From assembly GCF_013403565.1 (NCBI RefSeq), contig NZ_CP058627.1:3286001-3350000 (forward strand): DNA of 64,000 nucleotides. Reading direction: 5' to 3'. Below, piece by piece: positions 7,798-16,941 of this stretch (the stretch's first letter is position 1; the number at the start of each line of letters is the position of its first letter). The notes beneath the pieces are model-generated. The model did no database searches. It was not told the DNA's origin and was given only the letters and a program-made list of their open reading frames with translations. The translations under genes and the position numbers were made by a program. The DNA is from Chitinibacter bivalviorum (GTDB taxonomy: Bacteria; Pseudomonadota; Gammaproteobacteria; Burkholderiales; Chitinibacteraceae).

Positions 7798-7823
7798 CAT
7801 ACGATTATTCTAGGAGTTATGCC

Positions 7824-8039
7824 ATGAGTACTACTTACCTCACTACCGAAGAACTTGCCGCACGTATTCATTACGATGCGCGCACTATCCGCAATCAATT
7901 GGTTGATAACTGCCTTATTGAGGGCCGTCACTACATCAAACCATTCGGTCGTCGCAAATTCCTGTTCATTTGGGAGGCCATTGAAAATGACATGCTGACC
8001 AAACAAGAAGACACCATTGCAATGCCTCTGGCAAATTGA
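7824..8039 (+). CDS. Excisionase/AlpA-like DNA-binding protein
   Basis: A 71-residue winged-helix protein. TYLTTEELAARIHYDARTIRNQLVDNCLIEGRHYIKPFGRRKFLFIWEAIENDM follows the MerR/AlpA-type excisionase layout: helix-turn-helix, then a wing containing GRRKFLF. It sits 13 bp upstream of the integrase, in the same orientation. This is the usual place for a recombination directionality factor, and the operator cluster lies in front of it. It may act as excisionase and/or activator of int. Confidence 0.75.
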   Translation: MSTTYLTTEELAARIHYDARTIRNQLVDNCLIEGRHYIKPFGRRKFLFIWEAIENDMLTKQEDTIAMPLAN

Positions 8040-8051
8040 GGGGTGCTAAAA

Positions 8052-9305
8052 ATGGGAGCCATTCGAGCAAGGAAAGAAACGGGGCTTTTATTTATTGATT
8101 TTCGCTGGGAGGGGAAGCGCTGCAGGGAGCAAACGAATCTGCGTGACAATGCAACAAACCGCAGAAAGCTAGAAAAAATGCTGCAGCAAATTGAATCTGA
8201 GATTAAGTTGGGCCGCTTTGACTATGCCCGCTTTTTTCCAGAGTCAAAAAGTGCTGAGAATTCTGTTTTTAACACATCACCAATTAAATCGATTGGAACT
8301 GCGCTAAACACGACCACAGAGGATGGTGCGGAGCAAAAAGGTCCACTCTTTAGCGTCTTTATTGAGGAGTGGTTAGTTGAAAGCCAAATCACCTGGCGAC
8401 GATCACATCAAGTGAATATTCGCGGCATGATTGATAAGTACTATTTGCCAGCATTTGGAACAGTTGGGGTCGGCAACATCACTCGCGCTGATTTGCTCAA
8501 ATTCCGGTCGTCTCTCGCCAAAGTTTCGGGCCGGAATGGGAACATTACTTTATCTGCTAACCGTATCAACAAGATCATGGATCCGTTACGTCGGATTTTT
8601 GAGGAAGCCGCCGACCGTTATGACTTTACCACGCCTTTTGTGCGGATCAAACCGCTCAAGGTGCCACGCTCTGATGTTCAGCCTTTTACGCTGGCTGAGG
8701 TGCGGCTGATTATTGATTCGGTACGACCTGATTTTAAGAACTACTACACGGTGCGTTTTTTTAGCGGAATGCGTACGGGTGAGATCGATGGCTTGAAGTG
8801 GAAATACGTCGATTTCGAACGACGCGTGATTATGGTGCGCGAAACGATTGTGGCTGGTGAGGAGGATTACACCAAAACCGATTCGTCGCAACGTGATATC
8901 GCAATGTGCGGTCCGGTTTTTGACGCGTTAGAAAATCAATATCGCGCCACAGGGGCCATGTCGGAATACGTGTTCTGCAATTTGCAGGGCTTGCCCGTTG
9001 ATCACAACAATATCACCAAGCGAGTTTGGTATCCCTTACTTTCCCACCTTGGGCTAGAGAAACGCCGTCCCTATCAATCGCGGCATACCGCCGCAACGCT
9101 GTGGCTGGCTGCCGGTGAAGCACCAGAATGGATCGCACGTCAGATGGGGCATGCCAATACCGAAATGCTGTTCAAGGTGTATTCGCGCTATGTGCCGAAT
9201 CTGACCCGTCGTGATGGATCGGCATTTGAGCGTTTGCTGCTGCAAGGGCAATCCAGTTTACCCAGCCAAGTTATCGAGGCAATCAAGCAGGAGGTGCAAG
9301 CATGA
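8052..9305 (+). CDS. int: Tyrosine-type site-specific integrase
   Basis: A 417-residue integrase. The N-terminal 65 residues (MGAIRARKETGLLFIDFRWEGKRCREQT) match the DUF3596-type arm-binding domain, a SAM-like core-binding domain follows (FIEEWLVESQITWRRSHQVNIRGM), and the catalytic domain shows FFSGMRTGEIDGLKW (Arg I), SRHTAATLWL (His-x-x-Arg region), MGHANTEMLFKVYSRY (nucleophile Tyr). The ATG at 8052 is chosen because GAGGGG (8038-8043) is then 8 bases upstream; a GTG at 8043 is the alternative. It should catalyse integration at the tRNA-fMet site. The next gene overlaps its stop by ATGA. Confidence 0.93.
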   Translation: MGAIRARKETGLLFIDFRWEGKRCREQTNLRDNATNRRKLEKMLQQIESEIKLGRFDYARFFPESKSAENSVFNTSPIKSIGTALNTTTEDGAEQKGPLFSVFIEEWLVESQITWRRSHQVNIRGMIDKYYLPAFGTVGVGNITRADLLKFRSSLAKVSGRNGNITLSANRINKIMDPLRRIFEEAADRYDFTTPFVRIKPLKVPRSDVQPFTLAEVRLIIDSVRPDFKNYYTVRFFSGMRTGEIDGLKWKYVDFERRVIMVRETIVAGEEDYTKTDSSQRDIAMCGPVFDALENQYRATGAMSEYVFCNLQGLPVDHNNITKRVWYPLLSHLGLEKRRPYQSRHTAATLWLAAGEAPEWIARQMGHANTEMLFKVYSRYVPNLTRRDGSAFERLLLQGQSSLPSQVIEAIKQEVQA

Positions 9306-9433
9306 GCGAGCACATCTATTTTGCCGAATCAGGCTTGCCCAAATTACGCCCTGATTATGCCGCAGCGCACACCATCAGTGTCGTACAGCGCTTGGTATTG
9401 CCATCAAATCACCCGACAGCAGTAAAGGAGTAA
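9302..9433 (+). CDS. Short hypothetical protein (43 aa) overlapping int
   Basis: A 43-codon frame starts at the ATG that overlaps the integrase stop (ATGA) and ends 4 bp before the next start codon. The protein starts MSEHIYFAESGLPKLRPDYAA and ends VLPSNHPTAVKE. The tight junctions on both sides (4-bp overlap, then GGAG at 9427-9430 serving the next gene) argue for a translated linker gene of the int operon. No family is recognised. Confidence 0.55.
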   Translation: MSEHIYFAESGLPKLRPDYAAAHTISVVQRLVLPSNHPTAVKE

Positions 9434-9437
9434 AGTC

Positions 9438-10430
9438 ATGACCCATACTTCAATCCTTGAACAAGCCGAATTAGGCAAACTGTATGGCCTGCATCGAATC
9501 AAAGGCTATTACCGACTCACAGGTATATTGGCTCATTTAGATAACTACGGCCAGCCGTGGTGGCAAATCAGGCTTTCTGATTGTACTGGCACCTTGGTCG
9601 TTGAATATCGTCCCAGCGAATTAAGCTCGTCCAGTGCCAATGATTCACCAGCAGCCTTGCCGTGGGGAATTCGTCATGGCGGCCTAGTGCAGCTTGAGGC
9701 CAAAGTAGGGCAGCAGGATGCCGGTTACTTTACGGGGCGAGTAGTGTGGCTTCAGCCAGTGCTTGAAGTTCGCGTTCAGCCTATTTTGGCGAGATTACCG
9801 ATTCTCTCTACTTTGCCACGCAGCCATTGTCCTCGCACTGAATTACTCGATCGATTAGTTCATCAAGTGCGAACACTCAAAAGTGATTGCTTAAAACGTT
9901 TTGTCAGTATGGTCTTGGAGCAATCGCATGTCGCAGTCGGCTTTCTCTCTGTGCCAGCCAGCTATCGGCATCATCATGCCTATGCTGGGGGATTATTGGC
10001 TCATTCGCTTGAAATGATGGCAACCCTGGCTGTCTTGCCAGCGTTGAATGATCAAGAGCGTGAAGTCGCCATGGTAGCTGGGCTATTGCATGATCTGGGT
10101 AAGGCTTGGACATTAAGTGCCGAAGGTGAGCTCACCGAACTGGGTTACCTCGTCGCACATGAACACCTCACGCTGGAATTATGTGGACCCGCACTAGTTT
10201 GGCTTGATCAACATGCGCCTGAACTGGCTTTGGTTCTGCGGCATATCTGGTGCAATTTAACGCCTAGTACCCGATTTAATGCTCAGCCTGTTCTGCCCTT
10301 GGTGCATGCAGTGCAAATGGCCGATCAATTGAGCGCCGATCAAGACCACAAACGATACTGGCCAAAGCGCTTCAAATTGACGACGGTAGCCAACGCCGAT
10401 GTTGAAGTATTCGGTACATTACACGGCTAA
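9438..10430 (+). CDS. OB-fold plus HD-domain protein, YhaM-like putative 3'-5' exonuclease
   Basis: A 330-residue protein in two parts. Residues about 20-115 look like an OB-fold nucleic-acid-binding domain (RLTGILAHLDNYGQPWWQIRLSDCTGTL). Residues about 140-310 are an HD metal-hydrolase domain: HHHAYAGGLLAHSLEM gives the first His ligands and AGLLHDLGKAW the HD pair, followed by VAHEHLT and ADQLSADQ. The same order is found in YhaM/CBF1 3'-5' exoribonucleases; relatives in integrative elements are often annotated as TraI-domain proteins. It is the last gene of the int operon; GGAG at 9427-9430 supports the start. Confidence 0.72.
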   Translation: MTHTSILEQAELGKLYGLHRIKGYYRLTGILAHLDNYGQPWWQIRLSDCTGTLVVEYRPSELSSSSANDSPAALPWGIRHGGLVQLEAKVGQQDAGYFTGRVVWLQPVLEVRVQPILARLPILSTLPRSHCPRTELLDRLVHQVRTLKSDCLKRFVSMVLEQSHVAVGFLSVPASYRHHHAYAGGLLAHSLEMMATLAVLPALNDQEREVAMVAGLLHDLGKAWTLSAEGELTELGYLVAHEHLTLELCGPALVWLDQHAPELALVLRHIWCNLTPSTRFNAQPVLPLVHAVQMADQLSADQDHKRYWPKRFKLTTVANADVEVFGTLHG

Positions 10431-10458
10431 AGAAAAGATCTGAGATCGAACACCATCA

Positions 10459-10480
10459 ACGGCGCACAATAGTGCGCCGT
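10459..10480 (+). terminator. Perfect inverted repeat after the int operon
   Basis: ACGGCGCAC-AATA-GTGCGCCGT is a perfect 9-bp stem with a 4-nt loop, 29 bp after the stop of the HD-domain gene. The following ATCAATTT lacks a strong T run, so termination is likely but not certain. Confidence 0.5.
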
Positions 10481-10574
10481 ATCAATTTAGTGGGAATATC
10501 GATAATAATTTCCATCGTAATCGAGTGACCGCAAACCTGTGTTTAGTAGACTTGATTCAAGTATGCGCTGAAGT

Positions 10575-10880
10575 TCAGGTTATCGGCCAAAGCGGACAGT
10601 TTGCCTCTTTGTCGACGACCAAAATCAGTGGGCCACTACAGAGATTATCCACGGCATCAAAACCATAGCGGGTGTCGACCAGCAGCTTGGTGGCGATGAC
10701 GGCATTGTTGTACGCAATCAGATCCTGATCGTATTTGGCTTTGGCCTGGTTATAGCTGGCGACGGATTGCTGGTATTGCTGCTGCGCCTGATTGTAGGTG
10801 GCCAGATTGGATTGGTAGCTTTGCCCATTACCCAGCTTGGAGGCGTGCGCCAGCCATTTGCAATTAATGGGTATGCCCAT
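10575..10880 (-). pseudogene. Detached fragment of an RHS protein
   Basis: A 101-codon open frame whose middle repeats part of the RHS gene downstream: 10640-10823 matches 12852-13035, encoding the YNQAQQQYQQSVASYNQAK coiled stretch and the DTRYGFDAV motif. Sequence on both sides is unrelated to RHS and the frame has no signal peptide, so this is a non-functional leftover, probably from recombination or decay of a second RHS gene. The rest of 10481-11132 holds no recognisable gene; a perfect GGGCGATTA/TAATCGCCC hairpin lies around 11018-11044. Confidence 0.7.
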
Positions 10881-11132
10881 GAAAGCCTTTTTATTAAAGG
10901 GCTGTGAGGGTATACCCTGAAATAAAATCTGAGATTTTTAAAGAACGATGCTCAGCGCCGAGCTTCACAGGCTCAGCGCTAGGCTACAAACAGACGGGGC
11001 TTTATGCGGCAATGAACAGGGCGATTACGCTGCGCTAATCGCCCCTACCGTGCTCAACTTACCGCATTGTGGGGGCGGAAATCGCAAGGGGGCTGCGAGC
11101 AGTTCACATGCGCAAATCAAGATTTTCACATC

Positions 11133-11477
11133 CTACTTGGCTAGTTGAATTATAAAATCAAACAAATCGCCTTCAAATTCAAGATCCCCTGAGTCTATGT
11201 GCATGTGTGTGGTGTCGGATATTTTCCCTGAAAAAACATTATAAATTGAAGAGGCCAAAATCTCTATTGCATTGGCTGACAAATAAATATTGTTGCTCCA
11301 ATTGTCATTGTCAAGCCTGGACGTCTTTGCTGGGTGTAAATTAATCCTGCAGTTAACCCCGGTTATTTCTATTGCAATTTTTAATTGCAGTCTTTTTGCA
11401 AAATCAAGCAATTCATCTTTTGTGCCGAATATGATAAAGCTCAAGAATTCATCTTGGTTGTCAATGTGTACCTGCAT
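11133..11477 (-). CDS. Candidate immunity protein for the RHS toxin
   Basis: A 114-residue acidic protein (MQVHIDNQDEFLSFIIFGTKDELLDFAKRLQ start; DLFDFIIQLAK end) with alternating strands and helices and no signal peptide. Its ATG lies 1 nt after the TAG stop of the RHS gene, with AAAAGG about 10 nt upstream; a GTG at 11489 would overlap the RHS gene. Position immediately downstream of a polymorphic toxin C-terminus is the standard place for the cognate immunity gene. The family was not identified. Confidence 0.65.
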   Translation of the reverse strand: MQVHIDNQDEFLSFIIFGTKDELLDFAKRLQLKIAIEITGVNCRINLHPAKTSRLDNDNWSNNIYLSANAIEILASSIYNVFSGKISDTTHMHIDSGDLEFEGDLFDFIIQLAK

Positions 11478-11478
11478 T

Positions 11479-14400
11479 CTAATAATCACCTTTTATGATG
11501 GTTGATGGATTAATTGCAATGTGAGGGTCTGCCAATAATGAATTTTTACCTTGCACTACACTATTAATTTGAGTTTGCAGGTTTAAGTGCGGGCCGAGTT
11601 CCTGTACATGTTTATTGCTTGGGTTAATATCAAATCCAGCGCGCAAAGTGATGCTATTTCCTTTTTCATCAGTAAAAGAATTAATCATTTGTACCCCAGT
11701 TGGTTTGTTGATTGTTCTTATGCTGCCTAGGCCCAAAAAGTTAGCCGCTGCGTCTAAAGCTTCTGAAACACTAATTCCTTCTGTACGGCCTTTTAACGAA
11801 TTTGCTATTGATCCCAGGCGGCTTGCAACATTTGCCAAGCCCGAACTAAATTGCCCGCTGGGGCCAAGAGCATCCATCTGTTCGCCAAACCCAGGGGCTT
11901 TGGATATTTTAGAGGGGCTAACGCCCAAACTCATCATATCCATGAGCGCTCCACTTGAAACACTGCGACCGGCTATCTTAGCGCCTTCATTTTCTGGGCC
12001 ATTACCTTCAGGCTGCCGCCCATCCGGATCAACAAATTTAAACGGATTATTGTTCGCGTACGCGTAGCGGTTAAAGCTGTGGATTGGATTTGATACGTTC
12101 CAGTCTACCGGGTCGATGGCGGCGAAGCGGCCCAGCAGCGGGTCGTACCAGCGGGCGCCGAAGTAGGTGAGGCCAATTGCTTCCTCGTGCGGTTTGCCGG
12201 TGAACCATTGCTGGTTTTTGCTCGGGCTGCCGTCGGTGGCTTTGTCACCGAATGGTTTATAGCTGGCTCGCCAGAGCAGGCTGCCGCTGGCATCGGTCGC
12301 CGCAATCGGGCTGCCTACTGCGTCGTTGTGGTAGTAGGTGGTCGTGCCGTTGCTGTCGGCGTCGACCAGTTTCTGTCGCCCCAGATACAGGTGATTGCTG
12401 CTCGCGCCGGTACTCAGGTCTTTGTCGAAATACAGCAGGCCGTCGAGGCCGGTGAATTCGAGTTTGTTTTGCCCATTGCCGACGCTCAATACGCGCGTGC
12501 CTGCGCCGTCGTAGGTATAGGCGATCTGGCTGGCGCTGCCTTTGTTCACCCAGCGCAGATTGCCAGCGGCATCGTATTGGTAAGTCTGCCCATCACCCCG
12601 GCTGCTGAGGTTGCCCCAGCCGTCATACGTCAATGAATAGCTTTTGTTCCCCGTGACCGTTTTGAGTTTTTGATTGGGCTCGTAGCCGTATTCAAGACGG
12701 TAGTCGCCAAAGCTTTGCTTGGTGATGTTGCCATTGCCGTCATAATAAATGTCTCCCTTGCCCCAGGGGCCGTCAGAGACCAGCAAACGATCAACTTCAT
12801 CGTAGCTATTGCTGCGATCCCAGTTCGGGTAAACGCTGTCTGTCACGGTGATGAGATTACCCACGGCATCAAAACCATAGCGGGTGTCGACCAGCACCCT
12901 GGCGGCGATGACGGCATTGTTGTACGCAATCAGATCCTGATCGTATTTGGCCTTGGCCTGGTTATAGCTGGCGACGGATTGCTGGTATTGCTGCTGCGCC
13001 TGGTTGTAGGCGGCCAGATTGGATTGGTAGCTTTGATACTGCTGATTATAAGTCGCGACTTGGCTACGGTATGTGTTCCAGGCTGTCGCTTTGGGCTGCC
13101 AATCGGCCAGGCATGGGTTTAATTTTGTCGTCGTCCATGTCGATAGCGCACTTTGATACTGCTCTGGACGCACATATTGGGTCGACAGCGGCGGGGGATA
13201 AATCGCCCGGCAGCCAGCTTGCCCATCACTCCAGAAGGTTCCGCGTTGATTCCAGCTTGTTGTACAGGAGGCCATTTGGCTTTGCCAAGTTGCATAGGCA
13301 GCTTTATAACGGTCGCTTGCGCCACTTAAGCCATTAAAATCGCTGAGCAAAGGTTCCCGATAGAGTGCTCTGCAGGCGGTGTCGGCACTCATTGTGGCGC
13401 CCGGCTCGGCATATCCTGGTTGCGCCGGGGCCGTGGGGGCTACAGGCGGTGATTGTGTAAACGGCGCTGGCGGCGTGGGTGATACCGGTGCCTGTGGTAT
13501 TTGGGAATTGGCTGGCACCAATTTCTGCAAAGTTGGCCAACCACGCACACCAAAATCGAATTGGTTGATGCGGCCATTCGCATTGCGATATTCAAGAACT
13601 TGGTGACGAGGATTGTATTTCAGTCCCGTGACATAAGAGCCTAATCCTGTGGGACGGCCAAATGCATCGGGATATAGATCGATTTTTTGCCCTGTGGGAT
13701 AAGTAATCGAAGCTCTTTGATCGTTTGCATCGTAGGCATACTGCAGGGTATAGCTATTACCTGCTGCAGTCAGAGTCTCGTTGCTCAGATTATTATTGGC
13801 ATCATAGGCCCATGCGCGGTTGATCGTGTTCGTTTTCTGCGCAATCAGATTGGCATTTTCATCGTAGCTAAGACAAGCAGTCTCCATAGATTGGTCAGCT
13901 ACAGAGATTGTTTTAACCTTATTATTACCATCATAAGTGTATGACGTTGCGGGCAACTGATTCACCTGCTTAATCACAACATTACCCGCAAGATCATTAA
14001 CAAATGTTGTTGTGCCCAGCTCAGGATCAGTTCTTTGCACTAAATAATGCTTGCTGTCGTAGACCCAAGTCCGTGACACATTGTTTTGCGTGACTTTGCG
14101 GACTTTGCCCAGCAAATCGCGTTCAATGACGGCTGTTTCGCTCACTAAAGCCGGAGAAACTCGGATCAATTCTTTTTTGTCTGGATTACCAATAGCACGA
14201 TACTGGAAGGTGGTTTTTACACCGCGTTCTTCAATCTCGGTTACCTCGCTACCAGAATAAGAGTATGAGCGCGAGGTGCCATCAGCATGGACAATTTTTG
14301 TGATTCTTCCAAGCGTGTCATAGCTGAAGGTATCGCCCTGATTCGGTGTACCTGGATAACTTTCGTAAGTTTTTCGCCCCAAGCTATCAATGATGCTTGT

Positions 14401-16617
14401 CGTGGCGAAGCCGTTGAGTATTTTTTGGTTACTCCGTCCAAAACCATCCCAGCTTTCGTATTGAGTCATGCTTCCACGAGTAGCGGTGCGAGAGGTGGGC
14501 GACCATTGAATATTGGTTGGATTACCCGACGGCGGTGTAACTGTGACCACCCGATCCATATTGTCATAACGATATACAGTAACATTGCCACGGGGATTTT
14601 TTACCGAAGTAATATTGCCAAAATCATCAACCGTCCGATTGATTGTTGCGTTCGATACATTGGCTAAACAAGACAAGGTTTCTTGCCCTGTTGCCACCTG
14701 CTTAGTCTCAATCAATGGAACGCCTCGATAGTAATTATCGAAGGTCGTAACAAGCCCTCGTGGATCCTTTACTGACCGCAGTTCACCATTCGGGAAGTTA
14801 TCAAATTCAGTGACAACCCCATTCTTGTTTTCAAGCAGCAGGTTGCCATAAATATCAAATGATCTCGCGATAGCCGATACTGCGGGCTGACCTACATCGG
14901 CACTGATCGTCTCTGATTGAATTCGATCCAATCGCCACGCAGACGGCGGCATATAGTAGGCATAGGTAGTATTTCGACTAACACCGTCCCCTGTTGTGGT
15001 AACTGACACAGGCCGGGCATATACATCGAAAGTGCTTTGTTCAGTGTACTGAGCTCCCTGACGATTAATCGTCACACGATCTTGGAGTGGAATGTTGACT
15101 TGTTGTCCAATGCAGCTAAGTCCCTCATTGGTTTCTAAAGAAATAAAATGATGCCCAAAGCTGCTAATCTTCAAGGGTGACCAAGCAAACTCAGTCGACT
15201 GTGTCAAACGGCCTTGACTATCAAGTATCTCGCTCTTTTTTTGTAAGCCAATTTTCCATCGGTCAGTAGTACAAGAAACGACATCATCCGCATTCATGTA
15301 ACTTGTAACTTCAGTTGAGCCATCAGGGCGCAAAACTTTGCGGACATCCAGTGGCGTGGTCGCACTGCGGTTGATAAACAGATTGGCGGCAGGTGCAAAC
15401 GTGCTATACACCCAGACTCCGCCATCGGAAGTCGTTTTCTTCCAGACTGCAGCCTGTGACACCAATGCATTACCAACAATGGCGTTCTTAATAATACCTT
15501 TGCACTGTTCCTTGTCGGCGGGTGATGCATCAACTCGCAAGCAGGCGGGACTATTCAAATTAGCAAAGGCATTTAAATCATATGGCTGCCAACCATATTC
15601 ATAATTAATAACCCCCCCTTGTGGGGTTGTAATTCGATTAGGCAATCCAACAAACATGTCCAATGGTTTTAAAGCAGGTATCCGCTCAGCCTGATAAAAA
15701 CCAATTTTCCAGCTTGATCCATCAGGGTTAGTAATCAGCACATCAGGTTCGTTAATTACCAGCAGATCAGTTGATGAATTGCCGGAAAATTGCCATATTC
15801 GCTCACCAGCTCTGATATTGATCAGATTCCCGCCCGAATAGCCGAGTTGAACAACGCGCCCATCTGTCGCCGTAATTTTTGCAATCTTTCCGGATAGATA
15901 TTCCAGACTCAGACTTTCAGTATTCGGCCCTTTAATCTGACTGGGGGAGAAAAATAAAACGCTAGAGTCAGTTTTACCGTACTCTGCGCAGGTATTAATA
16001 TTGCCAATCTGGCATTGAGTGAAGTAATTAGGCAGATAGTCGGTTTTGTACAACTTCCCCGCATGTTTTTGATCTAGCCGATATGTCAGACCTGCAGGAG
16101 ATTCGAGGACTGCTGAATTAGGCCCAGAGCATGTTAATTTCCATTGATTTATCGAAATGAAGGATTGAAACGTCCAGTCTTTTGCATGAAGCTCAAAAGT
16201 CGATCCATCTGGCATTTCGAGAACAGGGAGTAAACTATCGTATTGATAAATCCCTTCTGTGCGAGCGTGCTGTGCTGGAATGCCACATAAATTCTCATTC
16301 TGACCATTGATCCGGACCCGGGGTACAAAAACCCCGCGTGATTCTGCTGCACCCTGCCGATAGTTCCACGAGAGCCCAATAGGGAGCTTGCCATTACCTG
16401 ACCATGAAAGAATTGGGATATTAATGCGCATCGATCCACTGAAGGGATCGATTTGCTCAAAGTGAGCATCTGGCGCTTCATTGCGTTTTATGGGGAGATT
16501 GTCCTCTAAATTGATATTTTTGAGAGGAAGTCCAGCTCCGCTTACAACTGCCTCCCCATGAGCGATATTCAAAAAGAAGCTAAGTACGCAGAATAAAACT
16601 GATTTAGACACAATCAA
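11479..16617 (-). CDS. RHS-repeat polymorphic toxin
   Basis: A 1712-residue protein. It begins with a hydrophobic signal peptide (KSVLFCVLSFFLNIAHG), then a SpvB/TcdB-like beta region, then many YD repeats (for example YAYDANDQRASITYPTGQ, GFDAVGNLITVTDS), an unusual Tyr/Asn/Gln-rich coiled insert around residues 1190-1260, the RHS core YFGARWYDPLLGRFAAIDPVDW, and a variable tail of about 150 residues after PDGRQPEGNG. The tail (ends GPHLNLQTQ, ADPHIAINPST) is the predicted toxin; it resembles the type-24 polymorphic toxin style but this is a weak call. The start is TTG 16617 or GTG 16611, without a strong ribosome site. Such proteins act in contact-dependent competition. Confidence 0.9.
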   Translation of the reverse strand: MIVSKSVLFCVLSFFLNIAHGEAVVSGAGLPLKNINLEDNLPIKRNEAPDAHFEQIDPFSGSMRINIPILSWSGNGKLPIGLSWNYRQGAAESRGVFVPRVRINGQNENLCGIPAQHARTEGIYQYDSLLPVLEMPDGSTFELHAKDWTFQSFISINQWKLTCSGPNSAVLESPAGLTYRLDQKHAGKLYKTDYLPNYFTQCQIGNINTCAEYGKTDSSVLFFSPSQIKGPNTESLSLEYLSGKIAKITATDGRVVQLGYSGGNLINIRAGERIWQFSGNSSTDLLVINEPDVLITNPDGSSWKIGFYQAERIPALKPLDMFVGLPNRITTPQGGVINYEYGWQPYDLNAFANLNSPACLRVDASPADKEQCKGIIKNAIVGNALVSQAAVWKKTTSDGGVWVYSTFAPAANLFINRSATTPLDVRKVLRPDGSTEVTSYMNADDVVSCTTDRWKIGLQKKSEILDSQGRLTQSTEFAWSPLKISSFGHHFISLETNEGLSCIGQQVNIPLQDRVTINRQGAQYTEQSTFDVYARPVSVTTTGDGVSRNTTYAYYMPPSAWRLDRIQSETISADVGQPAVSAIARSFDIYGNLLLENKNGVVTEFDNFPNGELRSVKDPRGLVTTFDNYYRGVPLIETKQVATGQETLSCLANVSNATINRTVDDFGNITSVKNPRGNVTVYRYDNMDRVVTVTPPSGNPTNIQWSPTSRTATRGSMTQYESWDGFGRSNQKILNGFATTSIIDSLGRKTYESYPGTPNQGDTFSYDTLGRITKIVHADGTSRSYSYSGSEVTEIEERGVKTTFQYRAIGNPDKKELIRVSPALVSETAVIERDLLGKVRKVTQNNVSRTWVYDSKHYLVQRTDPELGTTTFVNDLAGNVVIKQVNQLPATSYTYDGNNKVKTISVADQSMETACLSYDENANLIAQKTNTINRAWAYDANNNLSNETLTAAGNSYTLQYAYDANDQRASITYPTGQKIDLYPDAFGRPTGLGSYVTGLKYNPRHQVLEYRNANGRINQFDFGVRGWPTLQKLVPANSQIPQAPVSPTPPAPFTQSPPVAPTAPAQPGYAEPGATMSADTACRALYREPLLSDFNGLSGASDRYKAAYATWQSQMASCTTSWNQRGTFWSDGQAGCRAIYPPPLSTQYVRPEQYQSALSTWTTTKLNPCLADWQPKATAWNTYRSQVATYNQQYQSYQSNLAAYNQAQQQYQQSVASYNQAKAKYDQDLIAYNNAVIAARVLVDTRYGFDAVGNLITVTDSVYPNWDRSNSYDEVDRLLVSDGPWGKGDIYYDGNGNITKQSFGDYRLEYGYEPNQKLKTVTGNKSYSLTYDGWGNLSSRGDGQTYQYDAAGNLRWVNKGSASQIAYTYDGAGTRVLSVGNGQNKLEFTGLDGLLYFDKDLSTGASSNHLYLGRQKLVDADSNGTTTYYHNDAVGSPIAATDASGSLLWRASYKPFGDKATDGSPSKNQQWFTGKPHEEAIGLTYFGARWYDPLLGRFAAIDPVDWNVSNPIHSFNRYAYANNNPFKFVDPDGRQPEGNGPENEGAKIAGRSVSSGALMDMMSLGVSPSKISKAPGFGEQMDALGPSGQFSSGLANVASRLGSIANSLKGRTEGISVSEALDAAANFLGLGSIRTINKPTGVQMINSFTDEKGNSITLRAGFDINPSNKHVQELGPHLNLQTQINSVVQGKNSLLADPHIAINPSTIIKGDY
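12852..13035 (-). repeat. RHS coiled segment duplicated at 10640-10823
   Basis: This 184-bp internal part of the RHS gene (YQSNLAAYNQAQQQYQQ through DTRYGFDAVGNL) is found again about 2.2 kb away, in the same orientation, with a few substitutions. Homologous exchange between the two copies would delete the toxin tail and immunity gene. Confidence 0.8.
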
Positions 16618-16752
16618 TACCAGAGTGACGGAACTAGAAAAATGCGACTATATCAGTTGTAACAAAATTCTTACAGCGCATTGCTGCCGTCAACAAATCT
16701 CAAGTAGTAAATTCTGACTGGTCTAGATACGGCAACCAATTCAAGATATCTG

Positions 16753-16830
16753 GACTGTCCGCTTAGGCCGATGTGTCGATGCCGATGCGTCAAAAACGAA
16801 AGGCCGCAATCTATCAGGTTGCGGCCTTCA
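16753..16830. repeat. Imperfect flanking repeat, right copy at 21824-21904; contains operon terminator
   Basis: The stretch CCGCTTAGGCCGATG.. through the hairpin AAGGCCGCAA(16800-16809)/TTGCGGCCTT(16819-16828) resembles 21824-21904 (similar lead-in of roughly 75% identity, identical hairpin arms). On the minus strand this copy is followed by TTTCGTTTTTG, making it a good rho-independent terminator for the operon ending at 16942. The matching copy lies beyond the other end of that operon. Confidence 0.6.
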
Positions 16831-16941
16831 TCTTTGCGGCGCCAGAACTTGGCTACTCGGCCCTTACGGACAATCGATATAACGTAGGGCAATGTTGGAA
16901 TAAACAGAATTTTTGACAAACATCTGCCGCGACTTCATAAG

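Noticed and set aside
12187..12636. 149-codon plus-strand frame opposite the RHS gene
   Set aside because: It is an antisense shadow of the high-GC YD-repeat region.
16671..16919. 82-codon frame on the minus strand
   Set aside because: It runs through the terminator hairpin and flanking repeat of the defence operon and has no protein-like composition or ribosome site.
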